Assembly (NCBI GenBank): GCA_002408485.1 | Contig: DHSP01000004.1 | Coordinates: 1,261-35,956 of the forward strand | DNA from: Proteiniphilum sp. UBA5283 | Lineage (GTDB): Bacteria; Bacteroidota; Bacteroidia; Bacteroidales; Dysgonomonadaceae | Reading direction: 5' to 3' | Length of the DNA stretch: 34,696 bases | Shown here: piece by piece, positions 8,101-15,099 of the stretch | Position numbering within the stretch: position 1 is the stretch's first letter | How the letters are laid out: each line of letters starts with the position of its first letter | Position numbers and translations under genes: made by a program | The notes under the pieces: model-generated | The model's database searches: none | Told to the model about the DNA's origin: nothing | What the model saw: the letters and a program-made list of their open reading frames with translations, nothing else

Positions 8101-9555
8101 ATTTTTTAGCGTACCATTCCGGTCAAATTGAAACACTTCCGCCTGTCTGTTTCCGACCCAAATGTCGCCGTTGCTGCTTTTGAATAACGCTTTGATGGCA
8201 GTATATTCCTCTTCCGACTGCACACGGTGACCAAACCCGAGGAGGGGGTTGATCAGGTAAAAAGGATCCCCGGGAAAACTTACCTGAAAGATACCATTTT
8301 CGTAGGAGGTAAGCCACAGAATTCCCTTGCCGTCAAACAGGAGATTCGAGAACTTCAGGGGCTGACTGGCAACGTTGTTGGAAGCAATATCCAGCTCTTC
8401 CATTTCCAGGCTCTCCCGTTCCACACGATACACCTTTCCGGAGGTGGTAAGAAAAAACATCCCCAGCTCCTTCCCATCCTGCCAGCTCACGGACTCGTTC
8501 ACCTGCTGCTCCCCGGCAAACGTGAATGTTTTCGATGCTTCACTGATCGGATGATAGGCGATAACACGGTGATTGTCCGTGATGAACCAAAGCAGGCCGG
8601 AATAATCGGAGAATGAACGAACTACGTTCGTCGGCGGTGCAATGATCTTTTCTGCCCTTTTGCCTTGCAGATCAACCCTGTAAACACCTGTGTTACCAAC
8701 AGCCGCATACAAGCGGTTGCGGTCGTCCAGGATCATATCCTGAATTTCACCGTATCCCTGCAAAGAGCGGTTTACAATGATCTCACCGTTGTCGGGAAGA
8801 ATGCCAAATATTTCTCCTTTCCTGTTAGCAATCCACAAAGTGTCGTTCTTCTCATAAAAACAGGTGAAAGTTACATCACCGGAAAGCGTCTGAAGCAATT
8901 CGTGCACATGGTGGGGTGATTTTTTCTTCAACAGCTCGCCTTTACGACAGGAGAAGATTGAAAAGTCCATGCCGATCCAATTGAGATGACCGCCATCTTC
9001 GTAAAATATGTTCCGCTTCAACCGGGAATCACCATCCTTATTATCCGATTTGTAGAGCAAGACGATATCCACCAGGTGACCGGGTGCCGGGGAAGCCAGC
9101 AGTAAATCTTTATTTTTGGTAAGCAGCAGGAAGTCGCCTTTTTTTGTTTCCTCGATCTTGATGATTTGCGCATTCAGGGAAAATCCTCGGGGCAACCAGT
9201 TGAAGATAGCATGAAACTGCTCGTTCTTCTTGTCGAAGATATACAACTTGTGATCTGTGGTTTTAATCCACAGGTTGCCATACCGGTCTTCCATGATATC
9301 CTGGATCTTCCGGGGAGGTATGTCTGCCTGATATTTGCTGCGATTGTTGTAAGTTCTGAATTCCTTACCATCGAAACTGCATAACCCATGCCAGGTGCCA
9401 ATCCAGAGAAAACCATCACTTGACTGCAACACACAGTGTACAGTTTCGTGGGCCAGGCCGTCGACGGTGGAATAGTGCCCGACAATAATATCCTCATTCC
9501 CCCATAAAAAAGAGAACCAAAGGAGGTTGAGAGAAAGAAAAATCAGCTTCTTCAT
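5179..9555 (-). CDS. Hybrid two-component system sensor/regulator (HTCS)
   Basis: A 1458-residue single-chain signalling protein. The ATG at 9553-9555 is chosen: it follows AGAGG by six bases and starts a signal peptide (MKKLIFLSLN to FLWGNED). The periplasmic part (about 30-800) has many propeller repeats of the type DGFLWIGTWHGLCSFDG, then a Y_Y_Y domain (about 810-890). One membrane helix (about 895-917) leads to HisKA with VSHELRTPL (phospho-His945), an ATPase domain (NAFKFTP, DSGIGIA, GTGIGLALAKEL), a receiver domain with Asp1249 (ITDQMMP) and a C-terminal AraC-type DNA-binding domain. HTCS proteins sense glycan fragments and activate neighbouring glycan-degradation genes. The bimodular enzyme gene that overlaps its stop codon region is the likely target. 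A terminator hairpin sits just upstream of the start, inside the predicted leader. Confidence 0.93.
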   Translation of the reverse strand: MKKLIFLSLNLLWFSFLWGNEDIIVGHYSTVDGLAHETVHCVLQSSDGFLWIGTWHGLCSFDGKEFRTYNNRSKYQADIPPRKIQDIMEDRYGNLWIKTTDHKLYIFDKKNEQFHAIFNWLPRGFSLNAQIIKIEETKKGDFLLLTKNKDLLLASPAPGHLVDIVLLYKSDNKDGDSRLKRNIFYEDGGHLNWIGMDFSIFSCRKGELLKKKSPHHVHELLQTLSGDVTFTCFYEKNDTLWIANRKGEIFGILPDNGEIIVNRSLQGYGEIQDMILDDRNRLYAAVGNTGVYRVDLQGKRAEKIIAPPTNVVRSFSDYSGLLWFITDNHRVIAYHPISEASKTFTFAGEQQVNESVSWQDGKELGMFFLTTSGKVYRVERESLEMEELDIASNNVASQPLKFSNLLFDGKGILWLTSYENGIFQVSFPGDPFYLINPLLGFGHRVQSEEEYTAIKALFKSSNGDIWVGNRQAEVFQFDRNGTLKNKFSPSNNYIGNVYHIMEDRNGILWFSTKGQGLVSAVPDERRPSGYLFRKYTHDPFNSNSISSNDVYYTFQDSKGRVWVATFGGGLNLLQEEQGHLLFRHKYNSFSRYPEYGQYTEVRAITEDEGGRIWVGTSDGLMSFDGNYSLAKDILFETYQNDANFSNNDVYNLYRDRRGTIWVSIFGMGLNRLIQYDSVKRKPVFESFGTGSGINSEVILSIIEDDHANLWLSTEKGVSRFNPSTKTFRNFDKNDGLPDYAMEESSALKLEDGVIGFGSREGIVTFDPRSILDNHFNYPTYIVDMTVSNKNYNIWSSDSISVKYVEKVTLKHHQSMFSIEFAALNYYTQSHVRYEYILEGYEKEWHVADKNRIASYTNVPPGSYLFRVKTKDDTNPRLSSGQTLQIRILPPWWKSTWAYVVYAILALALLYTILRFVALMIKMKNDVYIEHKLSELKIKFFTNVSHELRTPLTLIKGPIQELKENEQFTEKGKQYISLMENNTNHMLELVNQILDFRKIENKKMRLHVSPINLNAVIKSFYDEFSVLAAENAISYDYHLLEDDLVVWGDKDKLETVIRNILSNAFKFTPVGGSVLLTCGAEKESHRCFVRVEDSGIGIAQNKLGEIFERFSQNALYQGTGIGLALAKELMTLHGGTIKVESAENKGSVFTIEWPLGKEHYKESEVDFYMCDIIEGTPADETTESSPVVAGVEMGDDRSHFSSLLLIEDNKSLCNMLKLQLEDRFNVDTAYDGVEGLKKVHLYHPDIVITDQMMPKVSGLELLEQIRNDFQISHIPVIILTAKDDDDFRIRSIRLGANAYITKPFNKKHLIARIDQLLNEQKIFREKLWNRDKTPVSQQDDYGEFLMKKDVEFIENVSRIIEENVDNSDFNIDAIAATMNISRSAFFKKLKSITGLAPVDFVKEIRLSKSVELIKGTDMSVSEIAFAVGFKDSGYFGKCFKKKYKLSPREYVNEYRNVSV

Positions 9556-9567
9556 GTTATTCCTCTG

Positions 9568-9594
9568 AAAAAAAATGCTCTTGCAAAAGAGCAT
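9568..9594 (-). terminator. Rho-independent terminator/possible attenuator between the P-type ATPase and the HTCS gene
   Basis: On the minus strand an eight-base perfect stem, ATGCTCTT/AAGAGCAT (9575-9594, loop of four), is followed by a run of seven to eight T. It lies after the P-type ATPase gene, but also downstream of the best HTCS promoter (9644-9674) and only two bases before the HTCS Shine-Dalgarno sequence. It may therefore end the ATPase transcript, attenuate the HTCS transcript, or both. Confidence 0.75.
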
Positions 9595-9643
9595 ATAGAG
9601 CCGCAGCACAGGATTCCCTTCTTTCATGGCGGAACCCAGCTTG

Positions 9644-9674
9644 CAAACATAAATGAAAAACCGGAGGAATCCAA
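9644..9674 (-). promoter_or_regulatory. Promoter for the HTCS gene
   Basis: The minus strand shows TTG (9672-9674), a 20-base spacer and TATGTTTG (9644-9651). This matches both halves of the Bacteroidota sigma-ABfr promoter at ideal spacing. Transcription would start near 9637-9640, giving a leader of about 80 bases that contains the terminator hairpin. An in-frame ATG at 9625-9627 would be about 10-13 bases from the transcript end. Confidence 0.65.
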
Positions 9675-9704
9675 GCATCGCGGATAAAATAGCAAGGAAA
9701 CCGG

Positions 9705-12392
9705 TCAATACTCATCCCGGGAATGGTTCAGCTTTGCCAGCTTCACCAGCTCCACTATAGCAATTGGCATTAACGACAACCCGCCCACATAGAGCCAATG
9801 GGTGTAATCCATCACTACCACCCCGAAGATCTGCATCATACCGGGAGTAAGCAGTACCACCAGCAACAGCAGCGCCGACAAGAAGATGGAACCCAACAGC
9901 GATTTGTTGCTCAGCAAGCTTGTGCGGAAAGAGGAAAGTTTGTTTGAGTGCAGGTTACGCACGTGTAACAGCTGTGAGAAGCCCAGCACGGCAAATGCCA
10001 TGGTCTGCCCCAATGGCTGTCCGCCATCCCGGTAACCCACAATATAAGCTGCCAGCGAAATAATCCCGATGGTGGCCCCCTGGTAAAAAATACGCCAGAT
10101 CATTCCCTTCGAAAAGAATCCCTTTTTGGGATCCCGCGGCTGGCGGGTCATGATGTCACTCTCGGCCGGGTCCATGCTCAACGCCAGTGCCGGCAGGCTA
10201 TCTGTCACCAGGTTAATCCACAGGATGAGGATGGGCGACAGTGGATTGCCCATATTAAAAATGGAGGCAACAAAGATCAGCAGTACCTCCCCCACATTGG
10301 CCGAGAGCAGGAACTGAATTGCTTTCAGGATGTTGTCGTAAATACGACGACCCTCCTCCACGGCGCCGACAATGGTGGCGAAGTTATCGTCCGCGAGGAT
10401 CACGTCGGAGGCATCCTTGGCAACTTCCGTACCCACGATACCCATTGATACACCAATATCGGCCTGCTTAAGCGCAGGCGCATCGTTCACGCCGTCCCCC
10501 GTCATCGCCACAATATCTCCCTGTGTCTGCCATGCCTGCACGATGCGCACCTTGTGTTCGGGAGCCACCCTTGCGTAAACCGAGTAATCCTGCACAGTGT
10601 GGTCAAGCGTATCCTGCGACATCTCCTCCAGGCTGGATCCGGTGATGGCCTTGTGCCCCTCCCGGTATATCCCAATCTCTGAAGCAATGGCTACAGCCGT
10701 CACCTTATGGTCGCCCGTGATCATCACGGGGCGTATGCCGGCCGTACGGCATTTCTTCACCGCCTCCACCACCTCGGGGCGCGCGGGGTCGATCATCCCA
10801 AGAAGCCCCACAAACACAAGCTCTTTCTCCACCGTCCCGGCACTCACTTCCGCGGGAACAGCACTCATCTCTTTGTAAGCCACCGCCAGCACCCGCAGGG
10901 CCGATTGAGCCATCCGGTGGTTAACTTCTTTGATTGTTTCACGGTCTTCTTCGGTAACAGGGCGGATTTTTCCGTGAACAACAATCTGCGACGTGACATC
11001 CAGCACTTCGTCCAGGCCACCCTTCACGTTGATACGAAAAGTCCCATCTCCCATCCTGTTCAGGGTAGACATCCGTTTTCTATCGGAGTCAAAAGGCACC
11101 TCCCCCACGCGGGGAAAACGCTCCTCCAGCGTCAGCCTGTTCATTCCGAGCCCGAGTGCCACATCGACAATGGCGGTCTCGGTGGGGTCGCCGGCAGTTT
11201 CATGTTTTCCGTCGTTCAGCATCTTCAAATGGGCGTCGGTACAAAGCAGGGCGACCTCCAGCAACAGGGTCTCATCGCTATCCAGCTCCTCCGACGGGGG
11301 AGCATTGCGAAAATCGATCCGTTTGCCACCACTCCATCCCTCCACCACGGTCATCCTGTTTTGGGTCAGTGTCCCGGTTTTATCGGAACAAATCACCGTA
11401 GTGCTTCCCAGCGTTTCCACCGACGGCAGCGTGCGCACAATGGCATTCAGCTTTACCAGTCGCTGCACACCAATAGCCAGCACAATGGTCGATACAATCT
11501 GTAACCCCTCGGGAATGGCAGCCACCGCAAGGCTTACTGCCATCATTAGCACCTCCAGCCAGTCGTTCCCGTACAAAACACCCACAAGAAAAATAAATGC
11601 ACAGATGGCCAACGCCACGTATCCCAGCACCTTGCCCAACTGTTCAAGGCGTTTACCCATGGGCGTTTCCGTGTTCTGTGTATTTTGCAGCATATGGGCA
11701 ATCTTGCCCACCTCGGTATGCATTCCGGTGGCTACCACCACACCTTTGCCGCGGCCATAGGTAACCGTGCTGGTAGAGAAAGCCATGTTGTCCCTGTCGC
11801 CCAGCGGAATCTCTTTATTTTCAAGCAACGCCTCGTTTTTCTCTACCGGCACCGATTCGCCCGTGAGAGCGGACTCCTGTATCTTCAGGTTTGCCGTTTC
11901 AATCAACCGCAAATCGGCCGGGACGATATCTCCCGTGTCAAGTACCACAATATCGCCAGGAACAATTTCGGTGGCTACCACCTCCTCTACTTGTCCCGAC
12001 CGCAATACTTTTGTATGGGGAGAGCTCATTTTGTTGAGAGCCTCGAGCGACGATTGCGCCTTCAGCTCCTGCACAGTGCCGATAAACGCATTCACTACCA
12101 GAATAGCTAGAATCACAAAGCTCTCCACCAGCCCCTCTCCCTCCATCACGCCAATGACTGCCGAGATAATGGCAGCGACCAGCAAAATAAGGACCATGCT
12201 GCTTTTGAATTGCTCTAAATAGATGGTGATGGGCGATTTTTGTCTTGCCGACTCAAGCCGGTTGAATCCATGCTCTACAAGGCGCTCTTTTGCTACCTCC
12301 TGAGAGAGGCCCGCACGGAGGTCAACGTCAAACTGTCGCAACACCTCTTCAATAGTTTGGCTGTAATACTGATCTGATGGTTGTTTACTCAT
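9705..12392 (-). CDS. Calcium-type cation-transporting P-type ATPase (P2A-like)
   Basis: An 895-residue membrane pump. Visible motifs are TGES (177-180, actuator domain), DKTGTLT with the phosphorylated Asp337, and TGDGVNDAPALKQADIG (hinge). The ion-site helices also fit a SERCA-like pump: IPEGL in M4, ANVGE in M5 and NLVTDSLPALAL in M6, which keep the Glu, Asn/Glu and Asn/Thr/Asp that bind Ca2+ in SERCA. About ten membrane helices are expected. The likely function is ATP-driven export of Ca2+ from the cytoplasm; Mn2+ or another divalent ion is possible. It is transcribed away from fusA2 and is followed by a strong hairpin with a T-run. Its promoter is not clear; the start codon is 416 bases from fusA2. 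Confidence 0.92.
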   Translation of the reverse strand: MSKQPSDQYYSQTIEEVLRQFDVDLRAGLSQEVAKERLVEHGFNRLESARQKSPITIYLEQFKSSMVLILLVAAIISAVIGVMEGEGLVESFVILAILVVNAFIGTVQELKAQSSLEALNKMSSPHTKVLRSGQVEEVVATEIVPGDIVVLDTGDIVPADLRLIETANLKIQESALTGESVPVEKNEALLENKEIPLGDRDNMAFSTSTVTYGRGKGVVVATGMHTEVGKIAHMLQNTQNTETPMGKRLEQLGKVLGYVALAICAFIFLVGVLYGNDWLEVLMMAVSLAVAAIPEGLQIVSTIVLAIGVQRLVKLNAIVRTLPSVETLGSTTVICSDKTGTLTQNRMTVVEGWSGGKRIDFRNAPPSEELDSDETLLLEVALLCTDAHLKMLNDGKHETAGDPTETAIVDVALGLGMNRLTLEERFPRVGEVPFDSDRKRMSTLNRMGDGTFRINVKGGLDEVLDVTSQIVVHGKIRPVTEEDRETIKEVNHRMAQSALRVLAVAYKEMSAVPAEVSAGTVEKELVFVGLLGMIDPARPEVVEAVKKCRTAGIRPVMITGDHKVTAVAIASEIGIYREGHKAITGSSLEEMSQDTLDHTVQDYSVYARVAPEHKVRIVQAWQTQGDIVAMTGDGVNDAPALKQADIGVSMGIVGTEVAKDASDVILADDNFATIVGAVEEGRRIYDNILKAIQFLLSANVGEVLLIFVASIFNMGNPLSPILILWINLVTDSLPALALSMDPAESDIMTRQPRDPKKGFFSKGMIWRIFYQGATIGIISLAAYIVGYRDGGQPLGQTMAFAVLGFSQLLHVRNLHSNKLSSFRTSLLSNKSLLGSIFLSALLLLVVLLTPGMMQIFGVVVMDYTHWLYVGGLSLMPIAIVELVKLAKLNHSRDEY

Positions 12393-12648
12393 GTCTTGCC
12401 TGTTCGTGTTTGCTTTTTTACACTCTGCCAGCCCTGGCTTAATGGTCGCGAAATATCTTTTGCACTTCTCTTGGTTTGGTTTTGTGCGCTATCTCAGGCC
12501 TGGTCCGGATGAGGAATCTTTTTGTTTTGTAAGTAAACAAATGAATTGTTCGGAATGTTTCAAATATTAACACTTTTCGACAAACGACCCCCACATATGT
12601 TGTATAACATAAAAGTATCATTTTTCTTTTTCAACCGATTTTCATAAA

Positions 12649-12679
12649 TTGCAAGCGCTATTAAGACATGATGACTTTG
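12649..12679 (+). promoter_or_regulatory. Candidate fusA2 promoter
   Basis: TTG (12649-12651), a 20-base spacer and TGACTTTG (12672-12679; one mismatch to TAnnTTTG). A start near 12686 would give a leader of about 120 bases. The -7 box is part of the left arm of an inverted repeat. Confidence 0.4.
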
Positions 12680-12704
12680 TGAGTCCTCACCGACGCAAAG
12701 TCAT
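12671..12704 (+). repeat. Inverted repeat over the fusA2 promoter
   Basis: ATGACTTTG (12671-12679) is repeated as CAAAGTCAT (12696-12704), a perfect nine-base inverted repeat with a 16-base centre. The centre itself contains GTGAG/CTCAC. T5 follows on the plus strand. It could be an operator, a leader hairpin, or two face-to-face promoters, since each arm contains TGACTTTG read outward-in. Confidence 0.5.
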
Positions 12705-12808
12705 TTTTCGTTGTCCAATTAACAAAGATCTATTGATCAATACCCCACGTTATTATTGACGTGAAGCTGATCATCGTGGCACATTAATTTTTTAAATATT
12801 TTCTAATC

Positions 12809-14965
12809 ATGAAAGTTTACAAAACAAATGAAATTAAGAACATTGCCCTTATCGGCAATGCCGGATCAGGTAAGACCACTCTCGCTGAAGCCATGCTTTA
12901 CGAGTGTGGTCTTATAAAACGACGTGGGACCATTGATGGAAAAAACACCGTGAGCGACTATTTTCCCGTGGAAAAGGAGTATGGATACTCCGTATTTTCC
13001 ACCGTTTTATCCTACGAGTGGAAAGAGAAATTAATGACCTTTATCGACTGTCCGGGATCGGATGATTTTGTGGGTGGTGTGGTGTCGGCACTCAACGTAA
13101 CCGACATGGCACTGATGCTCATCGATGCCGCAAACGGAGTGGAGGTGGGTACCATCAATCAGTTTCGATACGTAGACGAAATGAAAAAGCCACTCGTGCT
13201 GCTGGTCAACAGGATGGACCACGAAAAAGCCGATTACGAAAATACACTCGCAAGCTTAAAAGACCTCTACGGCAACAAAGTGGTGCCGGTACAATACCCG
13301 ATAGGCAGTGGAGCCACATTCAACGGGATTGTGGATGTGCTGAAACAAAAACTATACCACTGGAAACCAGGCAGCACCGCACCCGATGTGCTCGAGATCC
13401 CGGAGAGCGAACAGGAACGTGCCGGTGAATACTATCAGGCTTTGCTCGAAGCGGCTGCAGAGAACGACGAAGGATTGATGGAGAAATATTTTGACCAGGG
13501 CTCACTCACCGAAGAGGAGATGCGCGACGGCATTCACAAAGGAATGATCAGCCACAGTCTCTTCCCATTGTTCTGTGCATCTGCTGAAAAGAATATGGCT
13601 GTACACCGCATCATGAACTTTCTGAACATGGTGGCCCCCTCTCCTGTCGATGTGGCTGCACCGGTAAACAACGACGGCGACGAGGTGAAACCCGATGCCA
13701 CAGCGCCCGTAAGCCTCTTCTTCTTCAAAACGACGGTAGAGCCCCACATTGGGGAAGTATCCTACTTCAAAGTAATGTCGGGAACAGTGAAGGAGGGAGA
13801 CGACCTCACAAATATTGACCGTAGTTCAAAGGAGCGTCTGGCGCAGATCTATACTGTGGCCGGACAGATTCGCACCAAGGCGGAAGAACTGCAGGCCGGT
13901 AGCATTGGCGCCGCCGTGAAGCTGAAGGATGTGCGCACGGGAAACACCCTGAATGCAAAAGGGGCCGACCACCGGTTTAACTTTATTAAATACCCCGAAC
14001 CCCGTTATCGCAGGGCAATAAGAGCGGTGAACGAAGCGAATTCGGAAAAAATGAACGAAGCGTTGTCCCGCATGAAAGAGGAAGATCCGACCTGGCTGGT
14101 AGAGATATCGAAAGAGCTGAAGCAGACCATCGTGTCGGGACAGGGTGAATTTCATCTGAGAACGTTGAAATGGCGCCTTGAGAACAACGACAAGATCGAG
14201 ATCGAATTTCTGGAGCCCAAAATACCCTATCGCGAGACCATCACCAAGGCTGCACGCGCCGATTACCGTCACAAGAAACAGTCGGGCGGTGCCGGCCAGT
14301 TTGGCGAGGTGCATCTGATTGTAGAACCCTACACCGAAGGGATGGCCGTACAGGAGATCTATCGGTTCAACGGACAGGAATTTAAGATTCAAAACCGCGA
14401 CACGCAGGTGATCAACCTCGACTGGGGTGGCAAGCTGGTATTTGTAAACAGCATTGTGGGCGGAGCCATCGATGCCCGTTTTCTTCCAGCCATCCTGAAA
14501 GGGATTATGGCACGCATGGAACAAGGGCCCCTCACCGGATCGTATGCTCGCGATGTGCGTGTGATAGTATACGATGGCAAAATGCACCCGGTAGACTCCA
14601 ACGAAATTTCTTTCATGCTTGCCGGAAGAAATGCGTTTAGCAGCGCCTTCAAAAATGCCGGTCCCAAGATTCTCGAGCCGGTGTATGACGTCACTGTCGC
14701 TGTACCCGGAGATTATATGGGAGATGTGATGAGCGACCTTCAGGGACGCCGCGCCATGATCATGGGCATGGAGAGTGAAAAAGGATTTGAAAAGCTGAAA
14801 GCGAAAGTACCCCTGAAAGAGATGGGCAGCTACTCCACCTCGCTGAGCTCCATCACTGGAGGCAGGGCATCTTTTAGCATGAAGTTTGCCAGCTACGAGC
14901 TGGTACCTTCCGACGTACAGGAAAAGCTGCTAAAAGCTTACGAGGAACAGGAAAAAGAGGATTGA
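12809..14965 (+). CDS. fusA2: EF-G paralogue EF-G2 with degenerate GTPase motifs
   Basis: A 718-residue protein with full EF-G domain layout: G domain (1-280), beta-barrel domain II (FFFKTTVEPHIGEVSYFKV), domain III, domain IV (YRETITKAARADYRHKKQSGG, FGEVHL) and domain V (EPVYDVTVAVPGDYMGDVMSDLQGRR). It acts in ribosomal translocation. The GTPase motifs are altered: the P-loop is GNAGSGKT (16-23), switch I YGYSVFST stands where RGITI is usual, the G3 motif is DCPGS (80-84) instead of DTPGH, so the catalytic His is missing, and G4 is NRMD rather than NKxD. This matches EF-G2 of Bacteroides thetaiotaomicron, reported to support translocation without GTP hydrolysis and to be needed for gut colonisation under carbon limitation. 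It is a single-gene unit with its own terminator. Confidence 0.9.
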   Translation: MKVYKTNEIKNIALIGNAGSGKTTLAEAMLYECGLIKRRGTIDGKNTVSDYFPVEKEYGYSVFSTVLSYEWKEKLMTFIDCPGSDDFVGGVVSALNVTDMALMLIDAANGVEVGTINQFRYVDEMKKPLVLLVNRMDHEKADYENTLASLKDLYGNKVVPVQYPIGSGATFNGIVDVLKQKLYHWKPGSTAPDVLEIPESEQERAGEYYQALLEAAAENDEGLMEKYFDQGSLTEEEMRDGIHKGMISHSLFPLFCASAEKNMAVHRIMNFLNMVAPSPVDVAAPVNNDGDEVKPDATAPVSLFFFKTTVEPHIGEVSYFKVMSGTVKEGDDLTNIDRSSKERLAQIYTVAGQIRTKAEELQAGSIGAAVKLKDVRTGNTLNAKGADHRFNFIKYPEPRYRRAIRAVNEANSEKMNEALSRMKEEDPTWLVEISKELKQTIVSGQGEFHLRTLKWRLENNDKIEIEFLEPKIPYRETITKAARADYRHKKQSGGAGQFGEVHLIVEPYTEGMAVQEIYRFNGQEFKIQNRDTQVINLDWGGKLVFVNSIVGGAIDARFLPAILKGIMARMEQGPLTGSYARDVRVIVYDGKMHPVDSNEISFMLAGRNAFSSAFKNAGPKILEPVYDVTVAVPGDYMGDVMSDLQGRRAMIMGMESEKGFEKLKAKVPLKEMGSYSTSLSSITGGRASFSMKFASYELVPSDVQEKLLKAYEEQEKED

Positions 14966-15001
14966 CACTCCTTGTGAATCTCCTGGAGATCGATATTTCA
15001 A

Positions 15002-15035
15002 GGGCAGTCCGTTTTGGGCTGCCCTCCTTGTTTTC
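15002..15035 (+). terminator. Rho-independent terminator after fusA2
   Basis: GGGCAGTCC (15002-15010) pairs with GGGCTGCCC (15016-15024), nine pairs including one G-T, with the loop GTTTT. The T-rich stretch TCCTTGTTTTC follows. There is no matching T-run on the minus strand, so it serves fusA2 only. Confidence 0.8.
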
Positions 15036-15099
15036 AAGTGTCAATTGCCAGCTTTCAGAAATCAGCTTATTCCTGGTCTGGAGTATTCCTGACCGACTG

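Larger units (their letters stand above)
12393..12808. other. Long divergent intergenic region between the P-type ATPase and fusA2
   Basis: This 416-base region carries no convincing gene; a 60-codon minus-strand frame at 12439-12621 has an unlikely composition. It contains a 21-base imperfect palindrome (12521-12541, TTTGTTT/AAACAAA arms), a candidate fusA2 promoter (12649-12679) and a nine-base inverted repeat (12671-12704). The fusA2 homologue of Bacteroides thetaiotaomicron is known to be activated by the carbon regulator Cur, so a regulator-binding site is plausible here; none can be assigned by eye. Confidence 0.5.

Noticed and set aside
9556..9708. Longer HTCS start at 9708 that overlaps the P-type ATPase stop by four bases
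   Set aside because: The extension passes through the promoter and terminator region, and the start at 9555 has a Shine-Dalgarno sequence and a proper signal peptide. The intermediate start at 9627 is kept only as a regulatory idea.
12439..12621. 60-codon minus-strand frame in the ATPase-fusA2 gap
   Set aside because: It has no ribosome-binding site or conserved pattern, and its composition matches the AT-rich intergenic DNA.
13826..14587. 253-codon minus-strand frame inside fusA2
   Set aside because: It is a shadow of the EF-G2 gene with no domain or promoter of its own.
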